From Lentihominibacter butyricus (GTDB taxonomy: Bacteria; Bacillota; Clostridia; Peptostreptococcales; Anaerovoracaceae): a stretch of DNA of 64,000 bases. Both the position numbers and the translations under genes were made by a program. Below, one piece after another: positions 18,943-28,792 of this stretch (position 1 is its first letter; the number at the start of each line of letters is the position of its first letter). The stretch is taken from NCBI RefSeq assembly GCF_025567305.1, contig NZ_JAOQJP010000010.1:1-64000 (forward strand), written 5' to 3'. The notes under the pieces were generated by a model. It was not told the DNA's origin. It ran no database searches and was given only the letters and a program-made list of their open reading frames with translations.

Positions 18943-21900
18943 ATGGAAACTGTAGTAAGTACTGGATTACAATCAACTGTAACTATAGAAGAACAGCGGC
19001 AATTGGATGCCATTGAAAACGGGCTGGCCGTAGCAGATCGATTTATTAATAAAAATTATTTGTTGAATATGAATGAACAGAAAATTTTAGCGCTTAGTGA
19101 AGAAGACCAGCATGCTGGTGAGTTGCGTTTGCTGAAGTTAAATAAATTTATTTATGATAAAGATGAGAATATAAATGATAAATTGATCAGTGTTTACAGT
19201 GCGCTGGAAAACATCAACAGTACTGCATTTTTAATGGTTTGCGGAAAAAGAGAAGGCATATCTATTTATTTGGGGACCAGACTCAAGGGTAATGGGGCTT
19301 CCATTGCTAAGCAGGTTTTAGAGAAAAGCTTTTTGGGGAATTTCCCGGGGAGTGACTTGGAAAATATCAGGAGTGCGGGCATCTCTGAAATCATGAATGA
19401 TGCTTTTGGAACTGAGAAAAAGGAAGTCGGGGGAAAAAAGCGTAACAATGTTTCTAGTGTTACTGTGATCCCATCTCTCCGTGGGGAAGGAAAACAGGGG
19501 TTTGTGCAAGGGCTTGAGAAATTCATAGATACGATGCAGGGGGAAAGCTATACAGCAATTTTAATTGCCAGACCGGCGGAGAAGAAGGAACTTGAATGGA
19601 AGAAGAGAGGATATGAGGAATTATACAGCGTGCTGTCTCCATTTATGAAAACAACTTTAGCTCATGGCGAAAATTACAGTAAAGCTGTTTCAAAAGGGAT
19701 GTTTAAAAATTTTTCTGCTTCAATCAATAACAGTATTGCAAATACTACTGGGAAGAATTATGGTCAAAATCGCGGGATAAGCTTTGGCACGAATAAAGGC
19801 AATAATATTGGTTTGCCGGGAATGGGAATAAATCACGGAAAAAGCTGGGGAGAATCTCAAGGGTATTCATCTGGATATTCATGGTCAAAAGCAGTGACAG
19901 AAGGATCATCTGAATCTGAAGGATCGGGAACCAATTACGGTGAATCAGAAACCGCAGGGAATTCTCGCACCTTGACAGTTGAATTCCATAACAAATCCAT
20001 TAGTTGTATTGGAGAGAAGATTGATGAAAATTTAAAACGTTTGAAAAATTGTGAAGCATATGGATTGTGGGAATGTGCAGCATATTTTGCAGCAGAAGAT
20101 ATTCAGACTTCTGTTGTTGCAGCCAATGCATATAAGGCATTGATGGCGGGTGATCATACAGGTGTAGAAAATTCATTTATTAACGTATGGAATGGTGACA
20201 AAGCACTGGATATTTTGGAATATATACGATATGGAATGCATCCAATGATTCAAACGGAAGCGATTGGAGATTTTCTTCCTCAAATCGTAACGCCGGGAAG
20301 CTATATCAGCGGAAAAGAGCTTCCTCTATTTATGGGGTTGCCTCAGAAATCTGTGACTGGTCTGAATGTAAGCCATATGGCAGAATTCGGGCGAAATATT
20401 TTTGTACAAAAGAAAATCTCCGGCCATAAAAGCTTTCGTGTGGGGCAGGTTTTTCATATGGGAAAAGTAGAAGCAACGCCCGTAGAGTTAGATATGAAAA
20501 GTTTTGCATCACACTGTTTTATTACAGGATCCACAGGTTGTGGAAAATCAAATACAGTGTACTGCCTGCTAGAGAAATTTATGAAAGAAAAGATTCCTTT
20601 TTTGGTAGTGGAACCGGCAAAAGGTGAGTATAAAAGCGTATTCGGCAGCGTAGAAGGAATTAACGTCCTTACTACAAATCCGTTGATCGGTCAGATGTTA
20701 AAATTGAATCCGTTCCGTTTTGCTTCAAACATTCATGTATTGGAGCATTTAGATCGTTTAATTGAAATTTTTAATAACTGCTGGGAAATGTATGCTGCAA
20801 TGCCGGCTATTTTAAAGGATGCGATCGAACAGATCTATATAGATAAAGGATGGGATTTGTTACATTCGGTATATGTTAAGGATGGTCCGGTAGAATATCC
20901 TACATTCCATGATTTGATGGATACATTACCGCGGCTCATACAGCAGTCAGGATATTCATCGGAGACAAAGGGTGATTATATCGGTGCACTGGTGACACGT
21001 GTAAATTCTTTAACAAATGGCATTTCAGGACAAATATTTTGTGATACATATGACTTGTCTGATGAATTTATTTTTGATCAAAATACAATTGTAGACTTAA
21101 GCCGTGTGGGTTCGTCGGAAACAAAGTCTTTGATCATGGGGCTGCTGGTCTTGAAGCTTTCGGAATATCGTATGTCTCACGCTGAAGGAGCAAACCGTGA
21201 GTTGCAGCATATTACGGTATTAGAAGAAGCGCATAATCTGCTAAAACGAGTGCAGCCAAGTCAGGAAGGGAGTAATGTAGTGCAAAAATCTGTGGAAATG
21301 CTTTGCAGCAGTATCGCAGAAATGAGAACGTATGGAGAAGGATTTATAATCGTAGATCAATCTCCAACGGCAGTAGATAGTGCAGCTATAAAAAATACAA
21401 ATACTAAAATTTTAATGCGATTGCCGGATAAAGAGGATGCAGATGTGGCAGGTAGTGCGGTTGGCTTGAAAGATGAACAAATAAAAGAACTTTCTAAGCT
21501 GCAAACAGGTGTTGCCGTATTGATGCAAAATAACTGGCTGGAAGCCGTTTTGACACAAATTGATCGATTTACAGAATCTTATGAAATGATGATTCAACCC
21601 GATTCATATGAAAAGTTGAGACTATTGAATTCAAAACTAATTATCGAATTGATGGATCAGTATGCAGATAATTGTGATGCGAAAACGGTGTGGCTGGAAC
21701 GGGAACCACTAAAACAAATTGTAGAGGGAATGGATATCTCAAAGTGGAAAAAGAGAGAGTATTTATTGCAGATTATGGAGTTTGAAGAAAAAGTCCAACA
21801 AGATGCGTCCTTGCAAACATTTTGCATACTGCTTTTACATCTTTCCGGGGCAGAAGAACTTTTTAAAAATGAAGAGAGAAATTTATTAGATAAGATACAA

Positions 21901-22077
21901 AACAGAGAGTATATATATGCATGGCGAGATCATTTTGACAATGCATTAAGATCATATTTGGAACTGCCGGATAATTATATGCAAAATGTTATAGATAGCT
22001 TAATTCTTGCACAATGTATCAAAAATAAAACAGCAGTGTATGAAAAAATTTTTGAAATACTATTTGGAGAAGTGTAA
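18943..22077 (+). CDS. HerA/FtsK-superfamily P-loop ATPase with Gly/Ser-rich insert
   Basis: A 1044-residue ATPase. Walker A is GSTGCGKSN near residues 529-537 and Walker B is ITVLEEAH near 757-764, with a later arginine-rich MRLPDKEDAD segment typical of HerA-like (DUF87) proteins. HerA proteins are hexameric pumps for DNA, often paired with nucleases in defence systems. Residues about 260-340 are an unusual run rich in Gly, Ser, Asn and Tyr that looks disordered. The C-terminal ~150 residues are helical and unrecognised. No membrane helix was seen. A nuclease-like gene lies two genes downstream, so a DNA-directed role is plausible. The gene begins 28 bases after the M48 peptidase gene. Confidence 0.85.
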   Translation: METVVSTGLQSTVTIEEQRQLDAIENGLAVADRFINKNYLLNMNEQKILALSEEDQHAGELRLLKLNKFIYDKDENINDKLISVYSALENINSTAFLMVCGKREGISIYLGTRLKGNGASIAKQVLEKSFLGNFPGSDLENIRSAGISEIMNDAFGTEKKEVGGKKRNNVSSVTVIPSLRGEGKQGFVQGLEKFIDTMQGESYTAILIARPAEKKELEWKKRGYEELYSVLSPFMKTTLAHGENYSKAVSKGMFKNFSASINNSIANTTGKNYGQNRGISFGTNKGNNIGLPGMGINHGKSWGESQGYSSGYSWSKAVTEGSSESEGSGTNYGESETAGNSRTLTVEFHNKSISCIGEKIDENLKRLKNCEAYGLWECAAYFAAEDIQTSVVAANAYKALMAGDHTGVENSFINVWNGDKALDILEYIRYGMHPMIQTEAIGDFLPQIVTPGSYISGKELPLFMGLPQKSVTGLNVSHMAEFGRNIFVQKKISGHKSFRVGQVFHMGKVEATPVELDMKSFASHCFITGSTGCGKSNTVYCLLEKFMKEKIPFLVVEPAKGEYKSVFGSVEGINVLTTNPLIGQMLKLNPFRFASNIHVLEHLDRLIEIFNNCWEMYAAMPAILKDAIEQIYIDKGWDLLHSVYVKDGPVEYPTFHDLMDTLPRLIQQSGYSSETKGDYIGALVTRVNSLTNGISGQIFCDTYDLSDEFIFDQNTIVDLSRVGSSETKSLIMGLLVLKLSEYRMSHAEGANRELQHITVLEEAHNLLKRVQPSQEGSNVVQKSVEMLCSSIAEMRTYGEGFIIVDQSPTAVDSAAIKNTNTKILMRLPDKEDADVAGSAVGLKDEQIKELSKLQTGVAVLMQNNWLEAVLTQIDRFTESYEMMIQPDSYEKLRLLNSKLIIELMDQYADNCDAKTVWLEREPLKQIVEGMDISKWKKREYLLQIMEFEEKVQQDASLQTFCILLLHLSGAEELFKNEERNLLDKIQNREYIYAWRDHFDNALRSYLELPDNYMQNVIDSLILAQCIKNKTAVYEKIFEILFGEV

Positions 22078-22083
22078 TTAAAA

Positions 22084-23781
22084 ATGAGAGATTTAGAACT
22101 GAAAACAAATTTTTATAAAGGGATCAATACAGTTTCAATTGATGGAAATGCGATTGCTCATTTTAGTGCATTAAATAATTACACTGATACTTCATTCTTA
22201 GATTGGGCACATGAATTTTTTGCAACTGTGGAAGATGAATTAAATGATGAATTTACTATCACAGTCAGTGGGGAAGAACTCGAAATTCGTATGTTGCGTT
22301 TACTTGCAAATAACTGTGATGACTGTCATGGTATTGAGATCAAAGAGTACCCTTTGAATATGAGGACTGATGAAAGGTATAAAATACTCTCTAATATTGC
22401 AAAGAAATATAATGTATCTGTAGAGGTGTGCAAAGTATTCGTTAAAGTTTTTTCTTTTGATGAAAATATCTTGGGATTTGACTTTTTAGAAAATGTAAAG
22501 CTGGAGGAGGCGCAGGTATGCATTCTGGAAAATGAGGATGTTTTAAGTAATGTGATTAGCAATGCTAGTCGGGCGCAATTTATATTAGTTCTGGGAGAAG
22601 AAGAGCACCTGGAATGGAGTGGTGATAAGTATATATGGCATTTACCAATAGAAAATAAGCTTAAAGAATTAAACAGATTAGTTACATATTTAGGAGTTTT
22701 GCCGACTATTAAAAATATTCGAATGAAGATAGATAAAGTGATTCCTGATATGAAAACTGAGGAAATCAAAGCTGTTAATATGGCATTGGCAATAGATTCG
22801 ATAGTAGACGTTGATTTGCCAGATGTCATGAATCTGAAAATGGGAACTCGATGTACTCCACAATATTCAGTGACACCAGACAATGGGGTGAAGCCATCCA
22901 TACATATTACTTCAAGCAATATTGAAGTTGTTGATATTAGAGAGGGCAGCCTAATAACAGGACGTCGAGGAACAGCAACGGTAAGTTTTTATCAGGGAGC
23001 GGATAAGATACCATTTGCGAAGAAAAATATCAGGGTTTATCGAGACGATTCCGTTAGAGAAATTCATCTGAAAATACGGGATATGGTTATGCATATAGAT
23101 CAGACACAGGAGATAAAGCTAATGACTGTTCCTTCAGATGCAGACAATCGAGATTCCGTTCAGTTGGAAGTTAGTGATGACAGTGTTTTGCATTTAGATT
23201 CTGACGGGAAGATTATGGCTGTCGGAGCAGGTGAATGTACGATTACAGCAAGGGTCGATCAGATTAGTACTAGTGCTGTTATTCATGTTTTGCCTCAGGC
23301 TTCAGAGATTGTAATTATTCCAAGTGAAATAGATTGTTATGTCAATGAATCTGTTGATGTGACAGTCAGAGTGCTGCCGGAAAATTGCTCTAATAAGACG
23401 TATGAATGGGATTCCAGTGACGAATCAGTAGCAGTAGTCATTTATGATCATGGCTTGGAAAAGATTCATGCAAAGCGAGTAAATGAAAATGGATGCGTTT
23501 TGACCTGCAGAACGGTTGAAGGTGAGTGTTCTGCCACATGTACTGTAAAAGTAAAAAGTACGTTAGATCGTGAAACACATGCATGGCTTAGTATTGCTGC
23601 AATTTCTTTTGTGTTTACATTTATTGCAGGGATTTTTAACTTAGGACCGATTTGCTCATTGCTTGCAGTGGCGGGCGCTTTGATAGGAGGCGCTATTGCC
23701 ATTTTTAAAAATAGAAATGATATTAGCTGGGCGATATTATTGATGGCAGCATCTGTAGTATTGACATGGTTGCTTTGGTAG
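22084..23781 (+). CDS. BIG2-like Ig-domain protein with C-terminal membrane helices
   Basis: A 565-residue protein. Residues about 1-250 are mixed and unrecognised. From about 255 to 490 come two or three Ig-like repeats of BIG2 type, visible in phrases such as VSDDSVLHLDSDGKI-x-AVGAGECTITA and WDSSDESVAVV. Three hydrophobic segments occupy about 500-565 at the very C-terminus. There is no N-terminal signal peptide, so the Ig domains may be cytoplasmic, which would be odd for BIG2 domains, or the protein may be inserted by its tail. It starts seven bases after the ATPase stop codon, so the two are coupled. Confidence 0.7.
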   Translation: MRDLELKTNFYKGINTVSIDGNAIAHFSALNNYTDTSFLDWAHEFFATVEDELNDEFTITVSGEELEIRMLRLLANNCDDCHGIEIKEYPLNMRTDERYKILSNIAKKYNVSVEVCKVFVKVFSFDENILGFDFLENVKLEEAQVCILENEDVLSNVISNASRAQFILVLGEEEHLEWSGDKYIWHLPIENKLKELNRLVTYLGVLPTIKNIRMKIDKVIPDMKTEEIKAVNMALAIDSIVDVDLPDVMNLKMGTRCTPQYSVTPDNGVKPSIHITSSNIEVVDIREGSLITGRRGTATVSFYQGADKIPFAKKNIRVYRDDSVREIHLKIRDMVMHIDQTQEIKLMTVPSDADNRDSVQLEVSDDSVLHLDSDGKIMAVGAGECTITARVDQISTSAVIHVLPQASEIVIIPSEIDCYVNESVDVTVRVLPENCSNKTYEWDSSDESVAVVIYDHGLEKIHAKRVNENGCVLTCRTVEGECSATCTVKVKSTLDRETHAWLSIAAISFVFTFIAGIFNLGPICSLLAVAGALIGGAIAIFKNRNDISWAILLMAASVVLTWLLW

Positions 23782-23792
23782 GAGGAATCTGT

Positions 23793-25301
23793 ATGAAAAT
23801 TGAACGGAATGTTGCAGATTTAGATAATGCGGTGGAGTCCTCTTGTAAAGTACAAGAAACAAATAATGAACAGGGCGGAGAATTTACAGGAGGAAAACTT
23901 CGCGATATGCTACATCGGGAAGTTTCTGCACAGCATATCCCAGAGAATAAAGTCGAGTGGGAAAACTCTGAGCAGAAGGGCAATTGTGCCTGCCGTGTTC
24001 GAAATGATGCAGCGCTAAAAATATATGATAAAAAGAATCAGGAATATCTCCATTGTACTGGGGCGGAGTTCAATCAAAGCATGGTGGAACGGTATGGTAC
24101 GGATAAAGTAAATTATTTTTACAGAGAGGCGGATTTTCGGCCGTTTGAACATAATTTTGATTCACAGTCACTGAATGAGTTTTTGATCTCAACCGGCAGT
24201 GGGCGAAGATGCTCCGAAACAGGGAGTATTGACGGGCATGTCGAAGTTGAGCGTATGAGCGTAGATCGTGATATTAATTTTAAGAATGCAAATGAGAAAA
24301 TTGCAGATGCACTGGGGATATTACCCAATGATGTACAAGCATATATGAAAGACAAAAATCTTACCTGGCATGAATGTGGTGACAGGAAGCATTTGGAGGC
24401 GATACCCAGTGATATTCATCAAGTGTTTTCGCATACGGGAGGAATTGGAACAGAAAAAGACTTTCAGGTGCTGCATAAGAGCCTTACAGAAGGGTCAAAA
24501 TCAGGACCTCAGAGAATTATTTCAGTTAACGAACTGCCGGAAAATAATTTACGGTCAACTATTATGAAAGGACCTGATTATCAAAATATTAAAAAGAAAA
24601 ATCAGAATTTAAAAAAACAAATGTTTTCGGGTCATGCAAAAAATTTTGAAAAAAAGCTTGAACTTAAGAATACTTTGGAACTTCCGGAGAAGAGGACTGA
24701 TGCAGTTCGAGAGGGAAAAGGGGGAGAAACAAAGAATCCTCAGGAAATACTGAACTTGAGAATTTTGCAGCATAGGTTACCATCAGAAAAAAATGTGGAA
24801 TGGGATGTTTCAGAAAAAAAAGGAAATTGTGATTGTCGTGTACGTGATGATGCAGTCCTGCATATTTTTGACAAAGCACAGGAAAAGGAAATAGCCTATA
24901 CAGGAAAGGAATTCAAATATCATATGAAGGAAAAGTATGGCACTGATAAAGTTTCATACACCCATAGAGAAGCGGATCTCAGCCCTTTTGAACAAAACTT
25001 TGATCCTCAGGATATGAACAGATTCTTAAAAGAAAATGGGAAACGGCGAAAAACGCGTGCAGAAAAAAGCATAGATAGCAATATAACTCTGAAACGTTCT
25101 GATATAAGAATTTATGGTGGAATAGAGAATGCAGCAAATAATGCAATGGCAGAGCGAATGGGAATTCATCAGCAAGATGTTAAAGCTTATATGCAATCAA
25201 AAAATTTGACATGGCATGAAGGTGGAGACTGGAAAACTGTTCAGGCTGTTCCGAATGAAATTGAGCAGGTTTTCGCGGGAGAAAAATCAGGCTTGCAGTA
25301 G
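23793..25301 (+). CDS. Tandemly duplicated WHH/HNH-like nuclease protein
   Basis: A 502-residue protein made of two copies of one ~170-residue unit (about 48-220 and 325-500). Each unit has a GNC-x-CRV-x-DDA-like start, a YGTDKV segment, a READ-x-x-PF motif (near 109 and 390) and LTWHE (H193 and H475) followed by a PNEI/PSDIH segment. This matches the layout of WHH-type HNH/EndoVII nucleases of polymorphic toxins (PDFSPF, then LTWHH, then VP-x-x-IH and HTGG). Copy 1 keeps HTGG (H214); copy 2 ends before it. WHE replaces WHH in both. It may be an effector nuclease, possibly with one active copy. Start ATG 23793 has GGAGGA before it. Confidence 0.6.
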   Translation: MKIERNVADLDNAVESSCKVQETNNEQGGEFTGGKLRDMLHREVSAQHIPENKVEWENSEQKGNCACRVRNDAALKIYDKKNQEYLHCTGAEFNQSMVERYGTDKVNYFYREADFRPFEHNFDSQSLNEFLISTGSGRRCSETGSIDGHVEVERMSVDRDINFKNANEKIADALGILPNDVQAYMKDKNLTWHECGDRKHLEAIPSDIHQVFSHTGGIGTEKDFQVLHKSLTEGSKSGPQRIISVNELPENNLRSTIMKGPDYQNIKKKNQNLKKQMFSGHAKNFEKKLELKNTLELPEKRTDAVREGKGGETKNPQEILNLRILQHRLPSEKNVEWDVSEKKGNCDCRVRDDAVLHIFDKAQEKEIAYTGKEFKYHMKEKYGTDKVSYTHREADLSPFEQNFDPQDMNRFLKENGKRRKTRAEKSIDSNITLKRSDIRIYGGIENAANNAMAERMGIHQQDVKAYMQSKNLTWHEGGDWKTVQAVPNEIEQVFAGEKSGLQ

Positions 25302-25454
25302 ATGAAGAAGATAGATAAGCAGAACGCCTGGAAAATATATGACTGAAAGCCTGGCACAGGAATATATGTTACTGCTGAGGTTTCAGAAAGAAAACTGTTT
25401 AAAATTCAACAATCAGCAAACAAATTTATTATTGAAATCCAGGGAGGAATATCA

Positions 25455-27077
25455 ATGGGTAGAATAGCAGAAAGAAATTACGACATTTTTATTGCATATC
25501 ATGGTACATATGATTCAAATGGGAGTTGCAGTAAGGCTGAACAGTTGTGTGACTTTCTTGAATCAAAAGGGTATAGTGTATTTTTCTTTCCACGATATCC
25601 TGGAGATGCCTATAAGGCGAATTATCTGGCGGTAATGCAGTCTAAGACCTTCCTTTTGGTCTGTAATGATCATATTGCGCGCGATGAGGACGGTAAAATT
25701 AATAAGGTTGAGCATTATGATCTTTCTTATGAAATTGATGCTTTTTATGCATTGACTCAGACGCAGCATGATGTTTCAGTGCAGGACGCAAAAGTTTTAA
25801 TGTATGGAAATGATCCGTTGGGGGCAGAAGCAGAATTGCACGAACTGTTTGCAAATAGACCTCATTTTAGGGCTGTTAAAGAAAAAGATGATGATATATT
25901 TCATGAAGTTTATGATTGGTTAAAAAATCGATTGCCAGCAATGTATTTGATTGATAATTTTAATCGACGCCACACTGGAATTTGGTATTCACGCGAGTAT
26001 TTTGAACATCATATAGATGATATGAATCGATTTTTATCTGTGGATGAAAACGGGAATTATATAGTGAAAAAAATTACGATGTGTTGTTATACGGCAGGAT
26101 CTATTTTAAATCCAGGGGCAGTTACGAATGTAAGTAGACGTACTGCAAGAAGATTAAGTGATGCAATTAATCTTCTTTTAAATGAAGATATTCATTTTAA
26201 TTTAGAATTAATTATAACGGACCCTAATTCCAAAGCAGCAGGGGAAGCTATCACACATCAGAAAATTGGCAATATAAATAAGCATACATTTTACGACTCT
26301 TTACAAAAGTTGCATAAGTGCTTTGATTCAGATGCAGAGAATGGTATTTTTAGGGAGCGATGGAAGCAGGGCTTTATTTGTAAAGTAACTGATCTTTCTT
26401 TACCATATTCTATTCTTAAAGTGGAATATAAAGAAGGTTATACACATTTGAACCATATAAAAATAGATTTGTACTCACCTTTACTAGATGTAAATGCACA
26501 TCACCGGACAATGATTATAGCAGATAAATATCAACATAATGAGTTTGAATTCTTTTCAAATCAATTGCGAGCTATTTCGGATCATTCAAATGATTATAAT
26601 CCTAATATAGCGATCCAGGAAGAAAATGTGCATATTTTTACGAAAGAACAGATTTCCGAAAGTTTAAAACAGCAGTACAGACAGTACTTCACAGGGAGCC
26701 GTTTATTCGAAAGGGGTAATATAAGAAATAAATTCAGCTATTTAGAAACAGGCATGTCACATTATAAACAATTTAGTGTAGATACGCCGCATTATCATGA
26801 AACAACAGCAGAGCATTATATTATTTTACAGGGAGAACAGAAAATACTGGATTTAGGAAGCGGAAAACAATATATCGCTAGAAAAGGTGATTTTGTTTTT
26901 ATCCCGCCGTGGACAAAACACTTTACGAAAAATAAAGCCGGTACAAAAATTTTCTTTGCAAAGGCTCCTGATGGGAAAGATAAAGTAGAAATCTATAAAC
27001 TGCCTGAAAAAAATCATGTGGATTATGATGAATGGAAAAAATCATATGAAGTTGATTTTAGAAACTCTGATAAATAG
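25455..27077 (+). CDS. TIR-domain protein with C-terminal cupin
   Basis: A 540-residue protein. The N-terminal ~150 residues form a TIR domain (YDIFIAYHG start, FFFPRYPGDAY in the BB-loop region, and YDLSYEIDAF holding the probable catalytic glutamate). Prokaryotic TIR domains commonly hydrolyse or cyclise NAD+. The middle (about 160-430) is unrecognised. Residues about 440-520 are a cupin barrel with HYHETTAEHYIILQGE and a later PPWTKH, the usual metal-binding motif pair. A cupin could bind a small ligand and set TIR activity; this is inference. GGGAGG lies just before the ATG. It is the first of five TIR genes. Confidence 0.8.
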   Translation: MGRIAERNYDIFIAYHGTYDSNGSCSKAEQLCDFLESKGYSVFFFPRYPGDAYKANYLAVMQSKTFLLVCNDHIARDEDGKINKVEHYDLSYEIDAFYALTQTQHDVSVQDAKVLMYGNDPLGAEAELHELFANRPHFRAVKEKDDDIFHEVYDWLKNRLPAMYLIDNFNRRHTGIWYSREYFEHHIDDMNRFLSVDENGNYIVKKITMCCYTAGSILNPGAVTNVSRRTARRLSDAINLLLNEDIHFNLELIITDPNSKAAGEAITHQKIGNINKHTFYDSLQKLHKCFDSDAENGIFRERWKQGFICKVTDLSLPYSILKVEYKEGYTHLNHIKIDLYSPLLDVNAHHRTMIIADKYQHNEFEFFSNQLRAISDHSNDYNPNIAIQEENVHIFTKEQISESLKQQYRQYFTGSRLFERGNIRNKFSYLETGMSHYKQFSVDTPHYHETTAEHYIILQGEQKILDLGSGKQYIARKGDFVFIPPWTKHFTKNKAGTKIFFAKAPDGKDKVEIYKLPEKNHVDYDEWKKSYEVDFRNSDK

Positions 27078-27189
27078 AGTAAGTGGACATTATCTGTGCC
27101 AAATGATTGGCGAAAGGGATTTTAGATACTGGAATAAAAAAACTCGGATAAGAAATAAGAATTGTAGCATGAGTGGAGGAATGTGATTC

Positions 27190-27219
27190 ATGAAACAGAA
27201 TGGGAAGGAACGATGTTGA
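27190..27219 (+). other. Possible leader mini-ORF ahead of a TIR gene
   Basis: An ATG at 27190, preceded by a good GGAGGA site, opens a 9-codon frame (MKQNGKERC) that stops at 27217-27219, one base before the TIR start at 27221. It could couple translation to the TIR gene, or be the relic of an older start lost by a frameshift. The duplicate TIR gene at 30257 lacks this arrangement. Confidence 0.3.
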
Positions 27220-27220
27220 T

Positions 27221-28726
27221 ATGGGATATGCATTTATAAGCTATAGTTCAAAAGATCAGGAAAAAGCAAATGCGATAAGAAGCATTTTTTTGAATAATAA
27301 TATTTCCTGCTGGATGGCGCCATATGACATACCTGCAGGAACAAAATACGCATTTGTTATAAATGATGCTATTAAAGATGCGGCTTGTCTTGTTTTGCTG
27401 TTTACCAATGCCTCACAGGAGTCCATTTTTGTAGAAAAAGAGGTTGAGCGTGCTGTGGCAAACGGAAAGCCTATAATTACAATGGAATTGGAGAGAGTTG
27501 TTTTAAACTCAGGATATCAGTTTTATCTGGGCAATCAGCAGATAATTGCAACACCCAAAATAAATGAAGATGATGAGAATTTTCAAAGAGCACTGCAGGG
27601 AATAGCTGCATTTACCGGTCGGACTGATACACTGAAGGAAAAAACACAGTTTTCGGCAGCAAACGAAACTGCCACCGTTCAAAACGCAGGGGGCAATAAA
27701 AAACATGAAACAGTGTCGAGGTGCAGTAATCCTAGAATTGTAGAAGATGCATCAATGAAATCTGGACAGAAGGTAACCTGGGACTGTATATGGTTCGGCA
27801 GCTATCCTCAGTCGGAGGTGCTGGGCGGAATGAGTAGTGGGAGGCGCGTTATTGAATTGGAATCAAGTGACGTATATGATAATCAGTATGCTGTTGTCAG
27901 CAGTGTGCTGTGGAAGAAAATAACCGGTGCAGCATACGACAGAAATGATGAGACTATTGTAGACGGAGTAAAATACAAACGTCTCAGTAAGACAGATGCA
28001 GTTTATGACACATCCGAAGGTAGCACCTATTATGAATGGGGTGATGATACCGTTCGGTATTTCAAGTATGAACCAATCAAATGGCGTGTACTTGATATTA
28101 ATGGAACTAATGCTTTGCTGATTGCAGATAAGGCTTTGGATGACCAGAAATATAGTAACACAGATGCAAGTGTGACATGGGAGACATGTACCATGAGGAG
28201 CTGGCTCAATGGATATGACAGTTTGTACAATAGCAGTAGCAGGGATTATACTAATCTCAATTTTATAAACTATGCATTCACATCGAGCGAGCGTAGTGCA
28301 ATAAAAACCACAGAAGTGGTAAATGATGACAATATAAGTTATGGTACAGAGGGCGGCAATAATACCAGCGATAAAATATTCCTTTTGTCGGAGAACGAGG
28401 TTTACAATTCAAGTACAGCTATTTCATATGGATTTGTCAAAAGTAGCAGTACATATGATGAGGCACGCAGATGCAAAAGCAGCACATATGTAAAGGCAAT
28501 GGGAGCGTATGGTAGCAATTGTACTTGGTGGCTCCGGTCGCCTGGCGCCTCTAGCCATATTGCTGCTTACGTTGACTATGACGGCTACATTCATGACCGC
28601 TTTAATCCCTTTGCCTACGCTACGGATCTCGCCGTGCGTCCCGCTTTGCATCTTGATCTCTCATACTCTGACCTATACAGCTACGCAGGGACGGTCAGCA
28701 GTGATGGGAGTGAAGATAATTTATAA
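27221..28726 (+). CDS. TIR-DUF6273 (C-type-lectin-like) fusion, copy 1
   Basis: A 501-residue protein. Residues 1-130 are a TIR domain: AFISYSS start, CWMAPYDIPAG BB-loop region and FVEKEVERA with candidate catalytic E74. A linker follows. Residues about 180-495 match the DUF6273 type: FGSYPQSEV, YEPIKWRVL, MRSWLNGY, KIFLLSENEV, WWLRSPG and VRPALHLDLS. This fold resembles the C-type-lectin/FGE group, used for ligand or target binding. I infer a sensor (lectin-like) joined to a NAD-consuming effector (TIR). The frame is open from 27200, but ATG 27221 has the better spacing to GGGAAGGA. The gene at 30257 is near-identical outside certain blocks. Confidence 0.8.
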   Translation: MGYAFISYSSKDQEKANAIRSIFLNNNISCWMAPYDIPAGTKYAFVINDAIKDAACLVLLFTNASQESIFVEKEVERAVANGKPIITMELERVVLNSGYQFYLGNQQIIATPKINEDDENFQRALQGIAAFTGRTDTLKEKTQFSAANETATVQNAGGNKKHETVSRCSNPRIVEDASMKSGQKVTWDCIWFGSYPQSEVLGGMSSGRRVIELESSDVYDNQYAVVSSVLWKKITGAAYDRNDETIVDGVKYKRLSKTDAVYDTSEGSTYYEWGDDTVRYFKYEPIKWRVLDINGTNALLIADKALDDQKYSNTDASVTWETCTMRSWLNGYDSLYNSSSRDYTNLNFINYAFTSSERSAIKTTEVVNDDNISYGTEGGNNTSDKIFLLSENEVYNSSTAISYGFVKSSSTYDEARRCKSSTYVKAMGAYGSNCTWWLRSPGASSHIAAYVDYDGYIHDRFNPFAYATDLAVRPALHLDLSYSDLYSYAGTVSSDGSEDNL

Positions 28727-28792
28727 AAAAGCAATAAAACTAGTAATAAGAGTTTTCAAAATCAGTTAGAGAAATACACGAAGGAGAATGTA

